The notes under the pieces were generated by a model. The model was not told the DNA's origin, ran no database searches, and saw nothing but the letters and a program-made list of their open reading frames with translations. A program made the translations under genes and the position numbers. A DNA stretch of 64,000 bases, from the NCBI RefSeq assembly GCF_012530535.1, contig NZ_CP051299.1:248001-312000 (forward strand), in the 5' to 3' direction. Positions within the stretch are counted from its first letter, which is position 1. Every line of letters begins with the position of its first letter. The stretch comes from Microcella flavibacter. Lineage in GTDB: Bacteria; Actinomycetota; Actinomycetes; Actinomycetales; Microbacteriaceae. Shown piece by piece: positions 1-9,662 of this stretch.

Positions 1-1539
1 CTGCTCGCGCGCATCGAGGTGCTGCTCGACCTCGGGCTCGGCTACCTGAGCCTCGGCCGCTCGTCGACGACGCTCTCGCCGGGCGAGGCGCAGCGTCTGC
101 GCATCGCGACGCAGCTGCGCTCGGGCCTGTTCGGGGTCGTCTACGTGCTCGACGAGCCCTCCGCCGGCCTGCACCCCGCCGACGCCGAGCCGCTGCTCGA
201 CGTGCTCGAGCGCCTCAAGGATTCGGGCAACTCGCTCTTCGTCGTCGAGCACGACATGGACGTCGTGCGCCGCGCCGACTGGATCGTCGACATCGGCCCC
301 GCCGCGGGCGAGGGCGGCGGGCAGGTCGTCTACAGCGGCCCGGTCGCCGGCCTCGAGGCGGTGGAGCGATCGGTGACGGGCGCGCACCTGTTCGGGCGCA
401 TCGCGCCGGTCGAGCGCGAGCCCCGCGAGCCCCGCGGCGGTCTGCGGCTCACCGGCGTGGAGCGCCACAACCTGCGCGGCGTCGACGTCGAGTTCCCGCT
501 CGGCGTGCTCACGGCGGTCACCGGCGTCTCCGGGTCGGGCAAGTCGACGCTCGTCACCCAGGTGCTCGCCGAGGTCGTGCGCCGCTGGCTGGCGCGCGAG
601 GACGAGCCCGCGCCGAGCGGCACGAGCGCCGGCACGAGCAGCGGCAGAGGCGCAGCCCCCGCAACCGACGACGACCCCGAGGCCGAGGCGCACCTCGACG
701 TGCAGGTCGGCGACGTCGCCGGACTCGAGGCCTTCCAGCGCCTCGTCCGCGTCGACCAGCGCCCGATCGGCCGCACCCCCCGCTCGACGCTCGCCACGTA
801 CACGGGCATGTTCGACGTCGTGCGGGCGCTCTTCGCCGCGACCGACGAGGCGAAGCAGCGCGGCTGGGGCGCCGGCCGCTTCTCGTTCAACGTCGCCGAG
901 GGCCGCTGCCCCACCTGCCAGGGCGACGGCTTCGTCGAGGTCGAGCTGCTGTTCCTGCCCGGCACGTACGGCGCCTGCCCCACCTGCCACGGCGCGCGCT
1001 ACAACCCCGAGACGCTCGAGATCACCTGGAACGGCGCGACGATCGCCGACGTGCTGGCGATGTCGGTGGATGACGCTGCCGGCTTCTTCGCGACGAGCAC
1101 CGGCGCCTCCCGCAGCCTCGCCGCCCTGCAGGACGTCGGGCTCGGATACCTGCGCCTCGGCCAGCCCGCGACGGAGCTCAGCGGCGGCGAGGCGCAGCGC
1201 ATCAAGATCGCGACCGAGCTGCAGCGCGCTCGCCGCGGCCACACGCTGTACCTGCTCGACGAGCCGACCGCGGGGCTGCATCCGGCCGACGTGGCGCTGC
1301 TCATGAACCAGCTGCACGCCCTCGTCGATGCGGGCAGCACGGTGGTCGTCGTCGAGCACGACCTCGACGCGATCGCCTCGGCCGACTGGGTGATCGACCT
1401 CGGCCCGGGCGGCGGCGACCGCGGCGGCACCGTCGTCGCGACGGGGCGCCCGACCGCCATCGCGGCCGACGGCGCGAGCGTCACCGGCCCGTACCTCGCC
1501 CGGCGGCTGCGGGCGCGCGAGGAGTCGGCCGCGCGCTGA
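1..1539 (+). CDS. UvrA-like excinuclease ABC subunit A family ATPase, 3' part (5' end outside window)
   Basis: Open from the first base, so this is the C-terminal 512 residues of a longer protein. It shows the signature and Walker B of the first ATPase (SPGEAQRLR, LDEPSAGLHPAD), a second Walker A GVSGSGKS (codons 175-182), a zinc module made of two CPTC motifs (codons 303 and 326), and a second signature LSGGEAQR (codon 393) followed by LDEPTAGLHP. This is the UvrA architecture: a twin-cassette DNA damage sensor. An Ala/Ser/Thr/Asp-rich insert follows the second Walker A, in the place where canonical UvrA carries its first zinc-finger region, which fits the UvrA-like side branch sometimes annotated as a drug-resistance ABC protein better than housekeeping UvrA. 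No uvrB or uvrC is in view. Confidence 0.88.
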   Translation: MLARIEVLLDLGLGYLSLGRSSTTLSPGEAQRLRIATQLRSGLFGVVYVLDEPSAGLHPADAEPLLDVLERLKDSGNSLFVVEHDMDVVRRADWIVDIGPAAGEGGGQVVYSGPVAGLEAVERSVTGAHLFGRIAPVEREPREPRGGLRLTGVERHNLRGVDVEFPLGVLTAVTGVSGSGKSTLVTQVLAEVVRRWLAREDEPAPSGTSAGTSSGRGAAPATDDDPEAEAHLDVQVGDVAGLEAFQRLVRVDQRPIGRTPRSTLATYTGMFDVVRALFAATDEAKQRGWGAGRFSFNVAEGRCPTCQGDGFVEVELLFLPGTYGACPTCHGARYNPETLEITWNGATIADVLAMSVDDAAGFFATSTGASRSLAALQDVGLGYLRLGQPATELSGGEAQRIKIATELQRARRGHTLYLLDEPTAGLHPADVALLMNQLHALVDAGSTVVVVEHDLDAIASADWVIDLGPGGGDRGGTVVATGRPTAIAADGASVTGPYLARRLRAREESAAR

Positions 1540-1593
1540 GATCCCGGCGCGATCGCCCGCCCGATCCCGGCGCCGCGTCCGTACGCTGAGCAC

Positions 1594-2724
1594 GTGGATG
1601 CTCTCGATGTCGTCAAGGTCGTGGCAGGTCTCCTGCTGCTCATCGGCGGAGGCGAGGCCCTCGTGCGCGGCGCCTCGACGCTCGCCGCCAAGGTCGGGAT
1701 CTCGCCGCTGATCATCGGACTGGTGGTGGTCTCCGCCGCCACCTCCGCGCCGGAGCTCGCCGTCACGGTCGGCGCGGTGCTCGACGGCGAGCCGGGGCTC
1801 GCGGTCGGCAACGTCGTCGGCAGCAACATCATCAACATCCTGCTGATCCTCGGCGTCTCGGCCATCATCAGCCCGCTCGTCATCAAACGGCAGCTCGTGC
1901 GCTTCGACATCCCCGTGATGGTGGGCATCTCGATCCTGCTCGTGGTCGTGAGCCTCGACGGCCGCCTCGACCTGCTCGACGGCGTTCTGCTGCTCGGCGG
2001 CCTGCTCGTGCACACGGTCGTGAGCATCGTCGTCGGACGGCGCGAGACGGTCGAGGAGCCCGCCGCGACCGACCCGGCTGGCGAGCAGAAGAAGCCGATG
2101 CCTCTGTGGCTCGCCGCCCTGCTGCTCGTCGCCGGCATCGGCCTGCTCGTCCTCGGCGCTCAGCTGCTCGTCGACGGCGCCGTGAGCATCGCGACCGGGC
2201 TCGGCGTCAGCAGCCTCGTCGTCGGCCTCACCGTCGTGGCCGTCGGCACCTCGCTGCCCGAGCTCGCCACCTCGATCATCGCCCTGCGGCGGGGCGAGCG
2301 GGATCTCGCCGTCGGCAACATCGTGGGCAGCAACATCTTCAACATCGGCATGGTGCTGGGGCTGCCGGCGATCATCTTCGGCGAGGGCATCCCGGTGCCG
2401 GCGGCGGCGATCGCGCTCGACCTGCCCCTGCTGCTCGCCACCGCGGTGGCGCTGCTGCCGATCGCGTTCACGGGCTTCGTCGTCGCCCGCTGGGAGGGCT
2501 GGCTGTTCGTGCTGCTGTGGGCGGCGTACACGGCGTACCTCGTGCTGGCCTCGACCGAGCACGACGCCCTCGACGGCTTCACCGCGGTGATGCTGTGGTT
2601 CGTGCTGCCGCTCGTGACGATCACGCTCATCGCGGTGACCTCGTACGAGGTCGGCGTGATCCGGGGGCGGCGGGCGGCCGCGGCCTCCGCGCGGCGATCG
2701 GAGGAGCATCCCGACCGCTCGTGA
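1594..2724 (+). CDS. Calcium/sodium antiporter of the CaCA family (YrbG-like)
   Basis: A 376-residue integral membrane protein built as an inverted repeat of two five-helix halves. Each half carries the family ion-binding motif: GNVVGSNIINI at residues 72-82 and GNIVGSNIFNI at 241-251, with the matching SAPELAVT and SLPELATS stretches (alpha repeats). Family members exchange cytoplasmic Ca2+ for Na+ or H+. The halves are joined by a short charged loop around residue 160 (EEPAATDPAGEQKK). The GTG start is chosen because a TACGCT -10 element at 1582-1587 lies exactly 6 nt upstream, as in many leaderless genes of this window. Confidence 0.9.
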   Translation: MDALDVVKVVAGLLLLIGGGEALVRGASTLAAKVGISPLIIGLVVVSAATSAPELAVTVGAVLDGEPGLAVGNVVGSNIINILLILGVSAIISPLVIKRQLVRFDIPVMVGISILLVVVSLDGRLDLLDGVLLLGGLLVHTVVSIVVGRRETVEEPAATDPAGEQKKPMPLWLAALLLVAGIGLLVLGAQLLVDGAVSIATGLGVSSLVVGLTVVAVGTSLPELATSIIALRRGERDLAVGNIVGSNIFNIGMVLGLPAIIFGEGIPVPAAAIALDLPLLLATAVALLPIAFTGFVVARWEGWLFVLLWAAYTAYLVLASTEHDALDGFTAVMLWFVLPLVTITLIAVTSYEVGVIRGRRAAAASARRSEEHPDRS

Positions 2725-2769
2725 TGCACTTGTGAGCACATCCTCGCAAATACGATGAACTCCTAGTAT

Positions 2770-2806
2770 CTTCGTCCCCGGCGACACAATCGCCAGGGGA
2801 ACGAAG
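2770..2806 (+). promoter_or_regulatory. Leader hairpin overlapping the etfB ribosome binding site
   Basis: CTTCGT (2770-2775) pairs with ACGAAG (2801-2806), and inside it CCCC/GGGG and GGCGA/TCGCC pair around a short loop. The outer 3' arm contains the first bases of the GAAGGAG Shine-Dalgarno (2803-2809) used by etfB at 2816. Folding would partly hide the ribosome site. TAGTAT at 2764-2769 is a possible -10, but it lies too close for the whole stem to be transcribed unless initiation is immediate. Confidence 0.4.
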
Positions 2807-2815
2807 GAGTTCACC

Positions 2816-3583
2816 GTGAAGATCATCGTGCTCATCAAGCAGGTGCCCGATACATGGAGCGACCGCAGGATCGATACGGCCACCGGGCTGATCGATCGGG
2901 TGGCGAGCGACCGCGTCATCGACGAGATCAGCGAGCGCGCCCTCGAGGTGGCGCTCGCCCGCAAGGACGGCGACAAGGCCACCGAGGTCGTCGTGATGAC
3001 GATGGGCCCGCCCGAGGCGAAGGACGCGCTGCGCAAGGCGCTCGCCATGGGGGCCGACTCCGCGGTGCACATCAGCGACGAGGGTCTGACGGGGGCGGAT
3101 GCCCTGCTCACCTCGTCCGTCATCGCCGCGGCCGCGCGCACCACCGGTTTCGACCTGCTCATCGCCGGCAACGAGTCGACCGACGGCCGCGGGGGCGTGC
3201 TGCCGGCCATGCTCGCCGAGCACCTCGCGCTGCCGGTGCTGTCGTTCCTCGACGCGGTCGAGCTCGATGAGGCGACCGTGCGGGGGCGCCGCGCCGGCGA
3301 GGCCGGCACCACCGAGCTCAGCGCCCCGCTGCCCGCGATCATCAGCATCACCGAGCAGCTGCCCGACGCGCGCTTCGCGAGCTTCAAGGGCATCATGACG
3401 GCGAAGAAGAAGCCCGTCGTCGCCCTCGCGCTCGACGAGCTCGCGGCCCCGGTGATGGATGCCCGCTCGACGGTGCTCGCCGCCCAGCAGCGCCCGCCGC
3501 GCACCGCCGGCACCCTCGTCGTCGACGACGGCCGCGCCGCCGCCGAGCTCGCCGACTACCTCGCCGCCGCGCGGCTCGTCTGA
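2816..3583 (+). CDS. etfB: Electron transfer flavoprotein subunit beta
   Basis: A 255-residue beta subunit of ETF, the soluble FAD/AMP heterodimer that takes electrons from acyl-CoA dehydrogenases. The start KIIVLIKQVPDTW is the typical EtfB N-terminus, and AGNESTDGRGGVLPAMLAEH (about residue 118) matches the nucleotide-binding loop. The GTG start has a strong Shine-Dalgarno, GAAGGAG, 6 nt upstream. etfA follows after 12 bp, so the two are co-transcribed. The acyl-CoA dehydrogenase three genes downstream is an obvious electron donor. Confidence 0.95.
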   Translation: MKIIVLIKQVPDTWSDRRIDTATGLIDRVASDRVIDEISERALEVALARKDGDKATEVVVMTMGPPEAKDALRKALAMGADSAVHISDEGLTGADALLTSSVIAAAARTTGFDLLIAGNESTDGRGGVLPAMLAEHLALPVLSFLDAVELDEATVRGRRAGEAGTTELSAPLPAIISITEQLPDARFASFKGIMTAKKKPVVALALDELAAPVMDARSTVLAAQQRPPRTAGTLVVDDGRAAAELADYLAAARLV

Positions 3584-3595
3584 GAGGGCCGGATC

Positions 3596-4633
3596 ATGAC
3601 CGACGCACTCGTCCTCATCACCCGTCTCGCCGACGGCGCCCCGTCCGATTCCGCGGCCGAGCTGCTGGGCGCCGCCGCGCTGCTCGGCGAGCCCGTCGCC
3701 GTCGTCCCTGTCGCGGCGTCCGCGGACGCCCCATCCACCGACGCACCGCCGGCCGCCCCCGACTCTCTGGCCGCCGCCCTCGGCGCGCTCGGCGCGGCCC
3801 GCGTGCTGCTCGTCGCCGTCGACGGGCTCGGCGCCGTCGCCACGACGCCCGAGGTCGCGGCGCTCGCCGCGGCCGTCGCCGCCGGCACCGAGAGCGGCAC
3901 CGCTCCGGCCGTCGTCCTGCTCGCCCACACCGCCGAGGGGCGCGAGATCGCCGGGCGGCTCGCCGTGCGGCTCGGCGCGCCGATCGCGTACGACGCGGTC
4001 GGGGCGGCGCGCGAGGGGGACAGGACGGTCGTGCGGCACTCCGTGCTCGGCGGGGACTACGCCGTCGACTCGTCGATCGCGAGCGCGCGCGACGGCGAGC
4101 CCGTGGCGGGGCCGCTCATCGTCACGATCCGGCCCGGCGCGGTGGGGGAGCGCGCGGCCGCCGTCGACGCGCGGCTCGAGCACCTCGCGGCGAGCGGGGG
4201 AGCCCTGCACGGGGCGCGCATCGAGGCCGTGCATCCCGCCGCCGCGACCGGCCGCCCCGCGCTGCGCGGCGCGAAGGTCGTCGTCGCGGGCGGGCGCGGG
4301 CTCGGCAAGGAGGGCTTCGGCGTGGCCGAGCGGCTCGCCGACCGGCTCGGCGGCGCGGTGGGGGCTTCCCGCGCCGCCGTCGACGCCGGCTACGTCGAGG
4401 GCGCGGCGCAGGTCGGCCAGACCGGCACGACCGTGGCGCCCGACCTCTACATCGCGCTCGGCATCTCCGGCGCCATCCAGCACCGCGCGGGCATGCAGAC
4501 GGCGAAGACGATCGTCGCGATCAACACCGATCGGGATGCCCCCATTTTCGACGTCGCCGATTTTGGGCTCGTCGGCGACGCCCTCGAGATCGTGCCGCAG
4601 CTCATCGCCGAGCTCGACGCGCGCGGGCGGTAG
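3596..4633 (+). CDS. etfA: Electron transfer flavoprotein subunit alpha
   Basis: A 345-residue alpha subunit of ETF. The C-terminal FAD-binding domain is clear: [12 protein letters not shown], then [26 protein letters not shown] and a final [13 protein letters not shown] followed by [14 protein letters not shown]. The N-terminal domain is Ala-rich and divergent, as usual for this subunit. It lies 12 bp after etfB and 5 bp before a membrane cytochrome b gene, which suggests that the reduced ETF may deliver electrons to that protein. Confidence 0.95.
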   Translation: MTDALVLITRLADGAPSDSAAELLGAAALLGEPVAVVPVAASADAPSTDAPPAAPDSLAAALGALGAARVLLVAVDGLGAVATTPEVAALAAAVAAGTESGTAPAVVLLAHTAEGREIAGRLAVRLGAPIAYDAVGAAREGDRTVVRHSVLGGDYAVDSSIASARDGEPVAGPLIVTIRPGAVGERAAAVDARLEHLAASGGALHGARIEAVHPAAATGRPALRGAKVVVAGGRGLGKEGFGVAERLADRLGGAVGASRAAVDAGYVEGAAQVGQTGTTVAPDLYIALGISGAIQHRAGMQTAKTIVAINTDRDAPIFDVADFGLVGDALEIVPQLIAELDARGR

Positions 4634-4638
4634 TCGCG

Positions 4639-5649
4639 ATGTCCGGATCCTCGACCCGCCCCGCGCGCCCCGCCGCGACGCCCTCCGCCGCGGCCCGACC
4701 CGCCGCCCGGCCCTCCGGGCGCACCCCCGCGCGCCCCGGTGCCACCGGGCGCCTCCCGCGCCGCCTGCTCCTCGCGATCGGCCTCGCGCTGCTCGGGCTC
4801 GTGCTCGTCGTGCTGCTCGCCCGCTGGTTCCGCGAGACGCCGGCGGGGCTCGGGTTCCTCGCCGCGTACCCGGGCGAGTACGCGCTGCCGCAGGACGCGC
4901 CCGTGGGCATCCCGGCCTGGTTGGCCTGGCAGCACGGGCTCAACGCGTTCTTCCTGCTGCTCATCATCCGCACGGGTCTGCTCGTGCGCACGACGAACCG
5001 GCCCGCCGCGTACTGGACGCGCGCCAACTCGGGCCCGCTGAAGACGAAGAACCCGCCGAAGAGGATCAGCCTCGAGCTGTGGCTGCACCTCGCCGTCGAC
5101 GTGCTGTTCGTGCTCAACGGCGTCGTCTACCTCGTGCTGCTCTTCACCACGGGGCAGTGGGTGCGCATCGTGCCGACCTCGTGGGAGGTCGTGCCGAACG
5201 CGGCGAGCGCCGCCCTGCAGTACGCCTCGCTGGTCTGGCCCACGGAGGACGGCTGGGTGAACTACAACAGCCTGCAGCAGCTGGCCTACTTCAGCGTCGT
5301 CTTCCTCGCCGCCCCGCTCGCGATCGTCACCGGCCTGCGCATGTCGGGCGCCTGGCCGCGCGACGCCGAGCGACTGAACCGCGCGTTCCCGATCGAGTGG
5401 GCGCGGGCGCTGCACTACCCCGTGATGCTCTTCTTCGCCGCGTTCATCGTCGTGCACGTCGCCCTCGTGCTCGCCACCGGCGCCCAGCGCAACCTCAACC
5501 ACGTCTACGCGGCGCGGAACGACGGCTCGTGGCTCGGCCTCATCATCTTCGCCGTCACCCTCGCGCTCATGATCGGCGCGTGGTTCGCCGTGCGCCCGCT
5601 CGTCATCCGCCCGATCGCCGCCCTCACCGGAAAGGTCACGCGCTCCTGA
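4639..5649 (+). CDS. Cytochrome b/b6-type membrane protein linked to ETF
   Basis: A 336-residue protein with a Pro/Ala-rich cytoplasmic tail (residues 1-40) and about six transmembrane helices (near 42-62, 95-116, 148-171, 213-233, 259-280 and 300-318). Histidines inside or at the edge of helices (H99, H150, H259, H273) could ligate two b-type haems, as in cytochrome b561/b6-like subunits. It starts 5 bp after etfA and precedes the acyl-CoA dehydrogenase. From the context I infer a membrane electron acceptor for ETF, in place of the usual ETF:quinone oxidoreductase; the sequence alone does not prove it. Confidence 0.7.
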   Translation: MSGSSTRPARPAATPSAAARPAARPSGRTPARPGATGRLPRRLLLAIGLALLGLVLVVLLARWFRETPAGLGFLAAYPGEYALPQDAPVGIPAWLAWQHGLNAFFLLLIIRTGLLVRTTNRPAAYWTRANSGPLKTKNPPKRISLELWLHLAVDVLFVLNGVVYLVLLFTTGQWVRIVPTSWEVVPNAASAALQYASLVWPTEDGWVNYNSLQQLAYFSVVFLAAPLAIVTGLRMSGAWPRDAERLNRAFPIEWARALHYPVMLFFAAFIVVHVALVLATGAQRNLNHVYAARNDGSWLGLIIFAVTLALMIGAWFAVRPLVIRPIAALTGKVTRS

Positions 5650-5693
5650 GCGCGGTCACGCCCATGCTCTCTCCCACCCCGAAAGACACCTCC

Positions 5694-6836
5694 ATGCACA
5701 GCCTCACCGAGGAGCAGACCGACCTCGTCGAGATGGTGCGCGACTACGCCCGCACCGCCCTCGCCCCGCACGCGCTCGAGTGGGATCGCGACCACTTCTT
5801 CCCCGTCGAGACCATCAAGCAGGCCGGCGAGCTCGGCTTCGGCGGCATCTACGTCGCCGAGGAGCGCGGCGGCGCGGGCCTCACCCGCAGCGACGCCGCG
5901 CTCATCTTCGAGGAGCTCGCGCAGGGCGACGTCACCATCGCCGCCTACATCTCCATCCACAACATGGTGGCGTGGATGATCGACGCCTACGGCGATGCCT
6001 CCCAGCAGGCGCGCTGGGTGCCGGCGCTCGCGAGCATGCAGCACCTGGGCAGCTACTGCCTCACCGAGCCCGACGCCGGATCCGACGCCGCCGCCCTCGC
6101 GACCCGCGCCGTGCGCGACGGGGACGACTACGTCTTGACGGGCACCAAGCAGTTCATCTCCGGCGCCGGCGCCACCGATGTGCTCGTCGTCATGGCCCGC
6201 ACCGGAGCGGCCGGCCCGAGCGGCATCACCGCCTTCATCGTGGATGCTCACGCCGACGGCATCCACTACGGCGAGCTCGAGCGCAAGATGGGCTGGAACG
6301 CCCAGCCGACGCGCGCCGTCACCTTCGACGGCGTGCGCGTTCCCGCGGTCGACCGGCTCGGCGCCGAGGGCGAGGGCTTCGGCATCGCGATGAGCGCCCT
6401 CAACGGCGGGCGGCTCAACATCGCGGCGTGCTCCATCGGCGGGGCGCAGTGGGCGCTCGACCGCGCGGCGAAGCACATCACCGAGCGACGCGCGTTCGGG
6501 GCGCCGCTCTCGCAGCAGCAGTCGCTCGTCTTCACGATCGCCGACATGGAGACCGAGCTGCAGGCCGCGCGCCTGCTGCTGCGGTCGGCGGCGCACTCGC
6601 TCGACACCGGGCACCCCGACCTCATCGCCCACTGCGCGATGGCGAAGCGCTTCGCCACCGACATCGCCTTCACGGCGGCGAACGCGGCGCTGCAGCTGCA
6701 CGGCGGCTACGGCTACCTCGCCGAGTACGGTATCGAGAAGGTGGTGCGCGACCTCCGCGTGCACCAGATCCTCGAGGGGTCGAACGAGATCATGAAGCTC
6801 ATCATCGGCCGCAGCGTGCTGGGACGGGTCGCGTGA
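5694..6836 (+). CDS. Acyl-CoA dehydrogenase (isobutyryl/short branched-chain type)
   Basis: A 380-residue FAD enzyme that oxidises acyl-CoA to enoyl-CoA and passes electrons to ETF. It shows the family signatures YCLTEPDAGSDA, GTKQFISGAG, and near the end QLHGGYGYLAEYGIEKVVRD followed by ILEGSNEIM, whose Glu is the usual catalytic base. Adjacent hydroxyisobutyryl-CoA hydrolase and hydroxyisobutyrate dehydrogenase genes point to isobutyryl-CoA from valine as substrate. The start at 5694 (MHSLTEEQ) is preferred to an upstream in-frame ATG at 5664 because the family begins here and GAAAGA lies upstream. The stop overlaps the next start by 4 bp. Confidence 0.92.
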   Translation: MHSLTEEQTDLVEMVRDYARTALAPHALEWDRDHFFPVETIKQAGELGFGGIYVAEERGGAGLTRSDAALIFEELAQGDVTIAAYISIHNMVAWMIDAYGDASQQARWVPALASMQHLGSYCLTEPDAGSDAAALATRAVRDGDDYVLTGTKQFISGAGATDVLVVMARTGAAGPSGITAFIVDAHADGIHYGELERKMGWNAQPTRAVTFDGVRVPAVDRLGAEGEGFGIAMSALNGGRLNIAACSIGGAQWALDRAAKHITERRAFGAPLSQQQSLVFTIADMETELQAARLLLRSAAHSLDTGHPDLIAHCAMAKRFATDIAFTAANAALQLHGGYGYLAEYGIEKVVRDLRVHQILEGSNEIMKLIIGRSVLGRVA

Positions 6837-7897
6837 GCGAGCCGGAGGTGCTCATCGAGCGCCGCGGCGCCCTCGGCCTCATCGCCCTCAACCGGCCGCG
6901 CGCGCTCAACGCGCTCACCCACGACATGGTGCTCGAGATCCGGGCCGCGCTCGACGTCTGGGCGGGCCACGACGAGGTGCGCACGGTCGCCCTGCGCGGC
7001 GCGGGCGAGAAGGCCTTCTGCGCGGGCGGCGACATCGTCGGCCTGCACCGCGAGGCGACGAGCGGCGACGGCCGCGCGGCGGCGGCCTTCTGGCGCGACG
7101 AGTACCGCCTCAACGCCCTCATCGCCTCCTACCCGAAGCCCATCGTGGCGCTCATGCACGGCATCGTGCTCGGCGGCGGGGTCGGGCTCTCGGCGCACGC
7201 CTCGCACCGCGTCGTCACCGCCTCGACCCGCATCGGGATGCCCGAGACGGGCATCGGCTTCATCCCCGACGTCGGCGGCACGTGGTTGCTGAGCCGCGCG
7301 CCCGGCGAGCTGGGCACGCACCTCGCGCTCACCGCCGGCAGCGTCGGAGCGGGCGACGCCCTCGCCCTCGGCCTCGCCGACGCGTACCTCGAGGCCGACC
7401 GACTCGACGCTCTCGTCGCGGCCCTCGAGTCGGAGCGCGCCGACGCCGCGGTCGCCCGCCTCTCCGGCCCCGCTCCCGCAGCGCCGCTGCTCGCCGAGCA
7501 GCCCTGGATCGACGCGGCCTATGCGGGCGACGACCCGCTGCGCGTGCTCGAGCGCCTCGATGCGGCCCCCGAGCCCGCGGCGCAGGAGGCGGCCGCCGCG
7601 ATCCGTGCGAAATCGCCCACCTCGGTGGGGGTCACGCTCGCCGCGCTCCGCGCCGCCCGCGGGATGCCCGATCTCGAGCACGCGCTCGCCGCCGAGTTCC
7701 GCCTCGCCCTGCGCGCCCTGCTCGCGCCCGACTTCGCCGAGGGGGTGCGGGCGCAGGTCATCGACAAGGATCGCGCCCCGCGCTGGAGCCCGCCGACCCT
7801 GCAGTCGCTCGACCCCGCCGCCGCGCAGGCCGCGGCCGCCCCGCTCACGGCCGCCGAGCGCGAGCGCTTCGCCGTCGAGGAGTGGGTGGCGGCGTGA
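6833..7897 (+). CDS. 3-hydroxyisobutyryl-CoA hydrolase (crotonase fold)
   Basis: A 354-residue crotonase-superfamily protein, longer than an enoyl-CoA hydratase and with the HIBCH pattern: [40 protein letters not shown] and the C-terminal [10 protein letters not shown] region that is typical of HIBYL-CoA hydrolases. It releases free 3-hydroxyisobutyrate from its CoA ester in valine degradation, supplying the dehydrogenase encoded next. Both ends overlap neighbouring genes by 4 bp (GTGA), so translation is probably coupled. Confidence 0.9.
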   Translation: MSEPEVLIERRGALGLIALNRPRALNALTHDMVLEIRAALDVWAGHDEVRTVALRGAGEKAFCAGGDIVGLHREATSGDGRAAAAFWRDEYRLNALIASYPKPIVALMHGIVLGGGVGLSAHASHRVVTASTRIGMPETGIGFIPDVGGTWLLSRAPGELGTHLALTAGSVGAGDALALGLADAYLEADRLDALVAALESERADAAVARLSGPAPAAPLLAEQPWIDAAYAGDDPLRVLERLDAAPEPAAQEAAAAIRAKSPTSVGVTLAALRAARGMPDLEHALAAEFRLALRALLAPDFAEGVRAQVIDKDRAPRWSPPTLQSLDPAAAQAAAAPLTAAERERFAVEEWVAA

Positions 7898-8889
7898 GCG
7901 GGCCGCACGCCGGCGCGCCGGCCCCCTCGCCCTTCACCGGCACCGTCGCCGTGATCGGCCTCGGCCACATGGGCGGGCCGATGGCGGCGAACCTCGCGGC
8001 CGCGGGCGTCGACGTCATCGGCTTCGACCTGGTGGGCTCGGCGCTCTCCGCCGCGAAGGAGGCGGGCATCCGCATCGCCGCCGCGGGCGAGGCCGCCGTG
8101 ACGCAGGCCGACGTCGTCATCACGATGCTGCCCGCCGGTCGGCACGTGCTCGCCGCCTACGAGGGCGGGCTGCTCGCGGCGGCGCGCCCCGGAACCCTCT
8201 TCGTCGACTGCTCGACGATCGCGGTCGACGACGCGCGCGCCGCGGCGGCGCTCGCCGTCGCCGCGGGCCACCGGGCGCTCGACGCCCCCGTCTCGGGCGG
8301 CGTCGTCGGCGCCGAGAAGGGCACGCTCGCCTTCATGGTCGGCGGCGAGGCGGCCGACGTCGCGCAGGTGCTGCCGCTGCTCGAGATCATGGGCGGTCGC
8401 ATCGTGCACTGCGGCGGCTCGGGCCTCGGGCAGGCGGCGAAGGTGTGCAACAACATGATCCTCGGGGTGAGCATGCTGGCCGTGAGCGAGGCCTTCGTGC
8501 TCGGCGAGCGCCTCGGCCTCGACCACCAGGCGCTGTTCGACGTGGCGGCGAACGCCTCCGGCCAGTGCTGGGCGCTGTCGACGAACTGCCCCGTGCCGGG
8601 CCCGGTGCCGACGAGCCCCGCGAACCGCGACTTCGCGCCCGGGTTCGCCGGCGCGCTCATGGCGAAGGATCTCGGACTCGCCGTCGACGCCCTCGACTCG
8701 ACGGGCGTCCACGCCGAGGCCGGCCGCCTCGCCGCCGCCGCCTTCGCCCGCTTCGCCGAGGGGGAGGGCGCGGGTCTCGACTTCTCGGCCATCATCGACG
8801 ACATCCGGATGCGCGGCGCGAGCCCCTCGCCGGCCGCGGCCGAGCATCCCGCCCCCGCCCCGCCCCCGACCGCAGGAGACCTCTCGTGA
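7894..8889 (+). CDS. mmsB: 3-hydroxyisobutyrate dehydrogenase
   Basis: A 331-residue beta-hydroxyacid dehydrogenase that oxidises 3-hydroxyisobutyrate to methylmalonate semialdehyde with NAD+. The Rossmann motif [13 protein letters not shown] is near residue 20, the substrate motif [14 protein letters not shown] is central, and the catalytic lysine lies in [14 protein letters not shown]. The last 25 residues are Pro/Ala-rich. It overlaps its neighbours by GTGA on both sides. The next enzyme of the pathway, methylmalonate-semialdehyde dehydrogenase (mmsA), is not in this window. Confidence 0.92.
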   Translation: MSGPHAGAPAPSPFTGTVAVIGLGHMGGPMAANLAAAGVDVIGFDLVGSALSAAKEAGIRIAAAGEAAVTQADVVITMLPAGRHVLAAYEGGLLAAARPGTLFVDCSTIAVDDARAAAALAVAAGHRALDAPVSGGVVGAEKGTLAFMVGGEAADVAQVLPLLEIMGGRIVHCGGSGLGQAAKVCNNMILGVSMLAVSEAFVLGERLGLDHQALFDVAANASGQCWALSTNCPVPGPVPTSPANRDFAPGFAGALMAKDLGLAVDALDSTGVHAEAGRLAAAAFARFAEGEGAGLDFSAIIDDIRMRGASPSPAAAEHPAPAPPPTAGDLS

Positions 8890-9662
8890 CCGAGTACGCC
8901 ACCATCCTCACCGAGCGGCGCGAGCGCGTCGGCATCATCACCTTGAACCGGGCCGACCGCCTCAACGCGCTGAACGAGCAGACGATGCACGACGTCGTGG
9001 CGGCGGCGGAGGCCTTCGACGCCGACGAGGGGGTCGGGGCGATCATCCTCACCGGGGCCGGGCGCGCCTTCGCCGCCGGCGCCGACATCACCGAGATGGC
9101 GGGCCTCGACCGCGCGGAGGCCGCCGCGCGCGACCTCTTCGCCGGCTGGGACCGCTTCGCCGCCGTGCGAACCCCCACGATCGCGGCGGTCAACGGCTTC
9201 GCCCTCGGCGGGGGCTGCGAGGTGGCGATGATGTGCGATCTGATCATCGCCTCGGAGGCGGCGTCGTTCGGTCAGCCCGAGATCGGGCTCGGCGTCATCC
9301 CCGGCATCGGCGGCACGCAGCGCCTCGTGCGGGCGATCGGCAAGGCGAAGGCGATGGACCTCGTGCTCACGGGCCGCCGCATCGACGCTTCCGAGGCCGA
9401 ACGGTGGGGGCTCGTCTCGCGCGTCGTGCCGGCCGAGTCGCTCATGGACGAGGCGCTAACGATCGCCGCGCAGATCGCGGGCCGCTCGCTGCCCGCGCTC
9501 TACGACGCGACGGCGGCGATCGACGCGGCCTTCGAGGGCCCGCTCGCCGAGGGCGTGGCGATCGAGCGGCGGCTGTTCCACGCGAGCTTCGACCGCGCCG
9601 ACCAGACCGAGGGCATGGCGGCCTTCGTCGAGAAGCGCGAGCCGCGGTTCACGCACCGCTAA
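8886..9662 (+). CDS. Enoyl-CoA hydratase
   Basis: A 258-residue crotonase with both oxyanion-hole segments ([11 protein letters not shown] and [16 protein letters not shown]) and the Glu-bearing [20 protein letters not shown]. Length and motifs fit a standard short-chain enoyl-CoA hydratase, which would hydrate methacrylyl-CoA between the dehydrogenase and the hydrolase of this operon. GTG start overlapping mmsB by 4 bp. It is the last gene of the ETF/valine operon; a long palindrome follows about 200 bp downstream. Confidence 0.92.
   Translation: MTEYATILTERRERVGIITLNRADRLNALNEQTMHDVVAAAEAFDADEGVGAIILTGAGRAFAAGADITEMAGLDRAEAAARDLFAGWDRFAAVRTPTIAAVNGFALGGGCEVAMMCDLIIASEAASFGQPEIGLGVIPGIGGTQRLVRAIGKAKAMDLVLTGRRIDASEAERWGLVSRVVPAESLMDEALTIAAQIAGRSLPALYDATAAIDAAFEGPLAEGVAIERRLFHASFDRADQTEGMAAFVEKREPRFTHR

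Noticed and set aside
2627-4483. A 618-codon open frame on the minus strand
   Set aside because: Antisense to etfB and etfA; rich in Gly/Arg/Asp without family motifs.
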